The position numbers and the translations under genes were made by a program. A DNA stretch of 64,000 nt from Aselliscus stoliczkanus (Eukaryota > Chordata > Mammalia > Chiroptera > Hipposideridae): contig CM066728.1 of NCBI GenBank assembly GCA_033961575.1, positions 38,812,352 to 38,876,351 on the forward strand, read 5' to 3'. The notes under the pieces are model-generated. The model was not told where the DNA came from, did not search any database, and saw nothing but the letters and a program-made list of their open reading frames with translations. This document shows, in pieces, positions 59,306 through 64,000 of this stretch. Numbering within the stretch: position 1 is the stretch's first letter; every line of letters starts with the position of its first letter.

Positions 59306-61020
59306 TCTGGCTTACTCTTTGTGTTTGCTTCAATATAACAGATAGATCCCCCAGATTTCTCAGTCTTTTCTGGGTAAACTTATATGGTGTGTGTCCTTTA
59401 TATTTGAATTACTCAGTCTCCCTATTCTCCTGTGCTTGTATCTGAGGTGTTCCTTGTGTCGTGTGTCCTCACTTGTTGAAGTTTTAGTTTTGATTACTTT
59501 TGGTTTGTCAGTAGGTGGGATTGACTCCCAGATTGATTAGCTGTGAGGATCAGCAGCGTCTGCAGTTTATGAGCTGCTGTGAGAGGATTGACCCCTCTGA
59601 TGAAACTTGGACCCTATGGGTCTTAGTACCTGTAGTAACTTCTTTTTGGGTGTGACTCTTGTATGTCAAACCCAGAAATGCTCTGGTTTTATCTAAAGTT
59701 GGCCTCCGGGTATGATGATTCTTGTGTCTGTTTGTTTGGACCCACTGCTGCAGAGTGATTTTAGAGCATAACAGATCAACAAGAACAACCTCCGCAGCCA
59801 CCAAAGGAAACCAAATGCTCGCACAATTAAAAACAACCAACCATCAAACTACAGTCAACTTGTACAGAAATATCAATCATACTAATGAAGAAAACAAACA
59901 GAAACAAAACAAAAACCACATACTCAATAATAACAGAAGAGGAAACAAAATAAAATACAATATCCTAAAATAAAAAATAGAATAAACATGAGAAACCGAT
60001 TAGCTATACCTAAAAAATAAAAAATAAAAATAAACTAAAATAATAATAAAAAAGTAAGAAAAATTTAAAAAATAAAATTTGCAGAAAAAAGGAAAAGAGG
60101 AAAAGTATAGCAGTGAGAAGAATGAATAAAATAAGAGAGAAAGTGAGGGTGGGGAAAAAAGAAAAAGAAAAGAAAGAAAAAGAAAAAGAAAAAAGGAAAA
60201 AAATATATATATATATATATTTGTCTACACACCCATATATATGGACATATATTCACCTATATACACCTATATATATATATGCCTATATTAAAAACTACAA
60301 TATGATTATAATGAAATAGAAATAAAAACCAAAAACAACCAAGATAAGCAGCCAATAAAGGGAAAACAAAACAGAATAAAACCAAACAAACCAAAAATAC
60401 CCGTGCTGGTCTAGGCTAAAGTCCACCAAGCTCTCTTCAGTTTGTCTGCTGTACAAAAATTCCTGTGCGTCTTGTGGGAACAGTAGGCCACCTGATGCCT
60501 AGCGTGATCCTGGCACTGCAGGTTTGCTGTACTTGAGTGTGGTTGTGACGTGTGATTGGTGGTTTTTACAAAGTCACTGCCTTTTTGCTTTTGCCTGTCC
60601 CAAGGCAGGCTGCACCCCCAAAGGCTCAATGAGTGTCTCTGGGCACCCTTTGGGTTGATAGCCGTGGAGAATTAAAGAATTCCTCACTACCAAAAGCCTG
60701 CTGCTAAGAATCTGTTAATTAGTGCCTCAGCAGATGAACCTGCCCTGCCTCCCAAGCCTTGCCTAAAGGTGGGGGCGGGGTGGGTAGTCTCACTCTGCTG
60801 CCTTTACTGGGTGGAAATTCTCAATCCCCTGCAGGTAAGGATATCTTCCTAGTCTGCCCCTATTGCTCCCTTCAGGAGTCAGTTTAAGACTGTCTTGGCG
60901 GGGGACAAAGTTTGTGGGAGTGGGTGAGTTATTGGGTTTTTTTTTTTTTTGCTTTCTGTTCAAGAGTAGAAAAAGGGAAAAAAAATAAAAAACATAAAAA
61001 TAAACAAAGCCACAGTTCCA
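59306..61020 (-). other. L1 5' UTR, proximal AT- and pyrimidine-rich part
   Basis: Lies between the CpG-rich monomers and ORF1. Includes an AT-rich stretch (59,840-60,400; purine-rich on plus, so pyrimidine-rich on the L1 transcript) with (GAAAA)n at about 60,155-60,200 and (TA)n at 60,204-60,221. No conserved upstream reading frame is visible. Confidence 0.8.
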
Positions 61021-61068
61021 ACACTGTTTCAAGCTAAGGCCTTTTTGCCTCTTATGCTCCAGCGGAGT

Positions 61069-61640
61069 TCCTGCTGCTCTCCCAAAGGGTCTGCCGGGAT
61101 TTAGGGAATTGCGCGCACCCTACCGTGTGGCCAAGATCCCCGCTCCGCGTGTCTCGGGGACCTGCGTCTCCACCCGGCGCACTGCTTGTCCGAGCGAGTC
61201 CTCTTTTTCCCCTGCTCCCGGGTTCCAGGCTTCTGCCTCGGAGCCGGCGCGCCCGCGCGGATCTCCTGCTGCTCTCCCAAACGGTCTGCCGGGATTTAGG
61301 GGACTGCGCGCACCGTGCCGCGTGGCTCCGATCCCCGCTCTGTCTCTCCGGGATCTGTGACTCCGGCCGGCGCGCTGCGTCTCCGCGGGCGAGTCCTGTG
61401 TTTCCCCTGCTCCTGGGTTTAAGGCTTCTGCCTTGGAGCCGGCGCGCGCCCGCGCCGTTCTCCTGCTGCGCTCCTGGAGGGACTGCCGCCGGGGTTCAGG
61501 GGACTGCGCGCACCTTTCCACGCGGCTCCGATCCCCGCTCCGTCTCTCCGGGACCTGCGTCTCCGCCCAGCGCGCGCTGCTTCTCCGCGGGCGAGTCCTC
61601 TGTTTTCCCCTGCTCCCGGGTTTCAGGCTTCTGCGCTCCG
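61069..61640 (-). repeat. Tandem ~195-bp monomers of L1 promoter
   Basis: Three copies start at 61,069, 61,264 and 61,461 (periods 195 and 197), each beginning TCCTGCTGC and sharing CTGCCGGGATTTAGGG, CGATCCCCGCTC and CCCCTGCTCC(C/T)GGGTTT blocks. A fourth, more diverged copy may run to about 61,850 (GGCCTGAGGCTTCTGCCTCAG). Tandem monomers at the 5' end recall rodent L1 promoters. Confidence 0.88.
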
Positions 61641-62108
61641 CGGGACCTGGTGGGCACAGAGACTGATCCCTGAACCGGGAGGGTGCAGGGACTGATTTTG
61701 CCCTGCCGCTGCGGGGCTCTGCACCCTGCTTCCTGGGGACCTGGCGAGCCGTGGGTGCAGCTCGTACCTCTGCACAGTCGTCTCCTCTCTCTCCTCCCGC
61801 ACTTGCCCGGCCTGAGGCTTCTGCCTCAGACTGCAAACCAACGCGCTCTGGCTGAACTCTAGGTGGGCCGCGGGCCGCAGGGAGCGAGCCGGGGGAACAC
61901 TCACCGTGACTCAGCAGCCGCGGGTGCGGGCTGCACCTCACGCGTCTCGCCGCCTTCTTCCCCTACTCGCCCAGCCTGCCCATCTTCCAGCAATCCTTGT
62001 GTGGAACTCTTAGTCGCTCTGTGTGATGACTAGATGTCTCTTTGAAGCGTATTAGAAGTTCAAATTGTGGATATTTCCAGGGGAGATTTCATGGAGCCCT
62101 CCTCACAG

Positions 62109-62119
62109 CCGCCATCTTG
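62109..62119 (-). promoter_or_regulatory. YY1-type site at L1 5' tip
   Basis: On the sense strand CAAGATGGCGG lies 9 bases from the first nucleotide of the element, as in human L1, where YY1 fixes the transcription start. Confidence 0.8.
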
Positions 62120-62127
62120 CCCCTCTC

Positions 62128-62139
62128 CTGTTGACATTT
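62128..62139. repeat. Target-site duplication, right copy
   Basis: CTGTTGACATTT, identical to 53,964-53,975. Confidence 0.9.
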
Positions 62140-63764
62140 AATATTATGTTAATTTCAGGTGTACAGCATGGTGGTTAGACATTTATATAATTTACGAAGT
62201 GATCCCCCTGACTAGTCTAGCACCCACGTGGCACTATACATAGTTATTACCATATCATTGACTATATTCCCTATGCTTTATGTCTTCATGAATATTTCGT
62301 AACTACCAATTTGTACTTCTTAATCTCTTCACCTTTTTCACCCTAATTCCCCCTCCCATCTATCACCCTGATAAATCTAGTACCCATCTGACACCATACA
62401 TAGTTATTACAATATTATTGACTATATTTGCTATGCTATAATTTACATCCCCATGACTATTTTGTAACAACCAATTTGTACTTCTTAATCCCTTCCTGTT
62501 TTCTACCCACTCCATTAATCCCCCTCCCTTCTGGCAACCATCAAAATGTTTTCTGTGTCTATGAGTTTATTGCTATTTTGTTTGTTTACTTGCTCTTTAG
62601 ATTCCACCTATAAGGAAAATCATATTGAATCTGTCTTTCTCTGTCTGACATCCTCCATTCAGCGCAACACCTTCCAGGTCCATCGATGCTGCCACAGATG
62701 GTGAGAACCCATTCCCTTCCATGGCTGAGCAATATTCCATTGTATATATGTACCACCTCCTCTTTATCCATTCATCTATCAATAGACACCCAGGCTGCCT
62801 CTACATCTTGGCCATTGTAAACAATCCTGCAATGAACATGTGGATACACATGTCCCCTCGAAGTAGCTTTTTGGGTTTCTTCAGAGACATACCCAGAAGT
62901 GGGATTACTGGGTCCTTCTTTGTCTCTTGTTATAACCTTTGTTTTAAAGTCTGTTTTGTCTGGTAGAAGTATTGCTACCCCAGCTTTGTTTCTTTGTTTG
63001 TTTCCATTTTCATGAAATATCTTTTTCCATCCCTTCACTTTCAGTCTGTGTGTGTCTTTCAATCTGAAGTGAGTCTCTTGTAAGCAGCACATGTAAGGGT
63101 TTTGTTTTTTTATCAATTCAAACCCTCTCTCATGTCTTTTGATTGGAGCATTTAACCCATTTACAGTAAAGTTATTTGTTGATAGATATGTAATTATTGC
63201 CATTTTGTTCATGTTTTTGATTTTTTTTTCTTTATCTTAAAGAAGTGTTCTAAGAGTCCTTGTAATACTGGTTTGGTGGTGATGAACTCCTTTAGCTTTT
63301 TCTTGTCTGGGAAGCATTTTATTTGTCCTTCAATTTTAAATGTTAGCCTTGCTGGGCAGAGTATCCTTGATAGCAGGTCCTTGCTTTTCATCTCTTTAAA
63401 TATTTCCTGCCAATCCCTCAGGCCTAAGTTTCTGTTGAGAAATCAACTGCCAATCTTATGTGAGCTCCTCTATAAGTAACTAGTTAACTTTCTCTTGCTG
63501 CCTTTAGGATTTTCTGTTTGTCTTTAACCATTGCCATTTTAATTATGTGTCTTGGTGTGGGCCAGTTTGCATTCCTCTTGTTTGGGACTCTCTGCCTTTC
63601 CTGGGCTTGTATGTCTATTTCCTTCACCAGGTTAGGGAAGTATTCAGTCATATTTCTTCAGATAGGTTCTCAATCCCTTGCTTTCTCTCTTCTTCTGGTA
63701 CCCCTATGCTTTGGGTGTTGTTACACTTGTTGTCGTCCCAGAAGTCTCTTAAACTATTCTCATT

Positions 63765-63806
63765 TTAATTTGTTTGTTTGTTTGTTTATTGTTTGATTGT
63801 TTGTTT
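63765..63806. repeat. (TTTG)n simple repeat
   Basis: TTTGTTTGTTTGTTTG in the ORF1 region of the old L1. Confidence 0.85.
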
Positions 63807-63932
63807 CCTGTTCTGATTGGGTGTGTTCTGCTACCTTATCCTCCAAATCACTGATTTGATCATCTGAGCTTCATCTAGTCTGCTTGTGATTCCTTTTAGT
63901 GCATTCTTCATTTCAGATACTATATTCTTTCC

Positions 63933-64000
63933 TTTTTTTTTTTTTTTTAGCTGAGCCATCTTGCCACCTGTTGGCAGCTCAGCTTGGGCCGTGAATTGAA
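63933..64000 (-). mobile_element. Edge of another retroposon, cut by the window
   Basis: T16 (63,933-63,948) followed by non-L1 sequence AGCTGAGCCATCTTGCCACC, as at the tail end of an inverted SINE or other retroposon. The first 36 bases form a hairpin (AGCTGAGC / GCTCAGCT outer arms; TGCCA / TGGCA inner arms). It interrupts the old L1 ORF1. Identity unknown. Confidence 0.5.

Larger units (their letters stand above)
53976..62127 (-). mobile_element. Full-length young L1 retrotransposon
   Basis: About 8.15 kb, sense on the minus strand. From 62,127 downwards: YY1-type 5' tip, CpG-rich tandem monomers, AT/pyrimidine-rich 5' UTR, ORF1 at 59,305, a 48-bp spacer, ORF2 at 58,382-54,562, 3' UTR, poly-A. 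The ends are fixed by a 12-bp target duplication and by the interrupted host L1, which joins cleanly when this element is removed. The length exceeds the usual 6-7 kb mainly because the 5' UTR is about 2.8 kb. Few disruptions are visible: five single-base losses and one nonsense codon in about 1,560 codons. A truncated sibling lies at 8,469-8,844. Confidence 0.95.
61021..62127 (-). promoter_or_regulatory. L1 5' UTR promoter, CpG island
   Basis: The only CpG-rich tract in the window (61,040-61,960). Contains the tandem monomers, many GC-box-like and CGCG words, and at the 5' tip a YY1-type site. By analogy with mouse and human L1 it should drive L1 transcription from near 62,127. Confidence 0.85.
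62128..63932 (-). pseudogene. Host older L1 with large internal deletion
   Basis: Plus-strand order: L1 3' UTR (TTTCAGGTGTACAGCATGG, two related 3' UTR blocks at 62,150 and 62,380), complement of the ORF2 C-terminus (to about 62,913), then directly the complement of the endonuclease start (NFTVNGLNAPIKRH, CCLQETHF in the reverse frame 62,772-63,212, which crosses the junction), then ORF1 C-terminal domain and upstream part (63,230-63,930; SRILCPARLTFKIEGQIKCF). Relative to the young L1 about 3.2 kb of ORF2 (endonuclease middle, whole RT) is absent. Several other stops and indels mark it as old. Confidence 0.85.

Noticed and set aside
58716..59345. 209-codon plus-strand frame
   Set aside because: Shadow of ORF1 on the opposite strand; hydrophobic and serine-rich as expected for a coiled-coil antisense.
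61125..61673. 182-codon antisense frame in the L1 5' UTR, in the orientation of primate L1 ORF0
   Set aside because: Starts at GTG, is again a GC-rich monomer artefact, and has no resemblance to ORF0 that I can see.
61120..61941. 273-codon frame through the L1 promoter monomers, L1 sense strand, with a 65-residue internal repeat
   Set aside because: It starts at GTG and contains no ATG; it stays open because the 195-bp monomer is a multiple of three and GC-rich. Composition is low-complexity Arg/Pro/Ser. No evidence of translation.
61040..61960. CpG island of a host gene
   Set aside because: It lies wholly inside the L1, between the L1 5' tip and ORF1, and consists of L1 promoter monomers.

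Overview
This is mammalian nuclear DNA: AT-rich, littered with interspersed repeats (L1, L2, MIR, hAT, mariner, LTR), with no exon, promoter or coding gene of the host that I can support. The organism is most likely a laurasiatherian and, with moderate confidence, a bat (perhaps a rhinolophoid or other yinpterochiropteran). This rests on a tRNA-like SINE whose head begins GGGCCGGCC and carries a clean B box, and whose long form ends CCCCAATAAAATCT plus poly-A. I recognise this style from bats but cannot check it here. The window reads as intergenic or deep-intronic DNA.

Layout. 1-9,700 holds an L1 3' end, an L2, a probable LTR, a hAT MITE with target duplication, two MIRs, a full long SINE and a young 5'-truncated L1 3' end. 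9,800-17,200 holds old L1 pieces on both strands plus one long and one head-only SINE. 17,200-33,300 is strikingly poor in recognisable repeats and has several stretches that look like conserved non-coding DNA. 33,300-50,100 is repeat-dense: a nested pair of SINEs, a fold-back mariner, MER5-like hATs, L2 and MIR pieces, an old L1 split by a SINE, and a G-rich array. 50,200-53,900 holds weak ancient repeats.

The centrepiece is 53,976-62,127 (minus strand): a young, full-length L1 of about 8.15 kb inserted into an older L1, flanked by a 12-bp target-site duplication. It has a 2.8-kb 5' UTR with a CpG-rich array of ~195-bp tandem monomers, a YY1-type site at its 5' terminus, ORF1 (coiled coil plus RRM), ORF2 (endonuclease, reverse transcriptase, Cys-rich end), a 3' UTR with a duplicated G-rich 73-bp unit, and a poly-A tail. 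The reading frames are broken only by five single-base losses, each in or beside a homopolymer run, and one TGA. That pattern is more typical of consensus error or very recent decay than of an old dead copy. The long and head-only SINEs also carry A-rich tails and target duplications, as expected if L1 machinery moved them.

The older L1 hosting the insertion (62,128-63,932) is itself odd: about 3.2 kb of its ORF2 is missing, with the endonuclease start fused to the far C-terminal region. All family names come from visual recognition; divergence and subfamily assignments need a repeat-library search.
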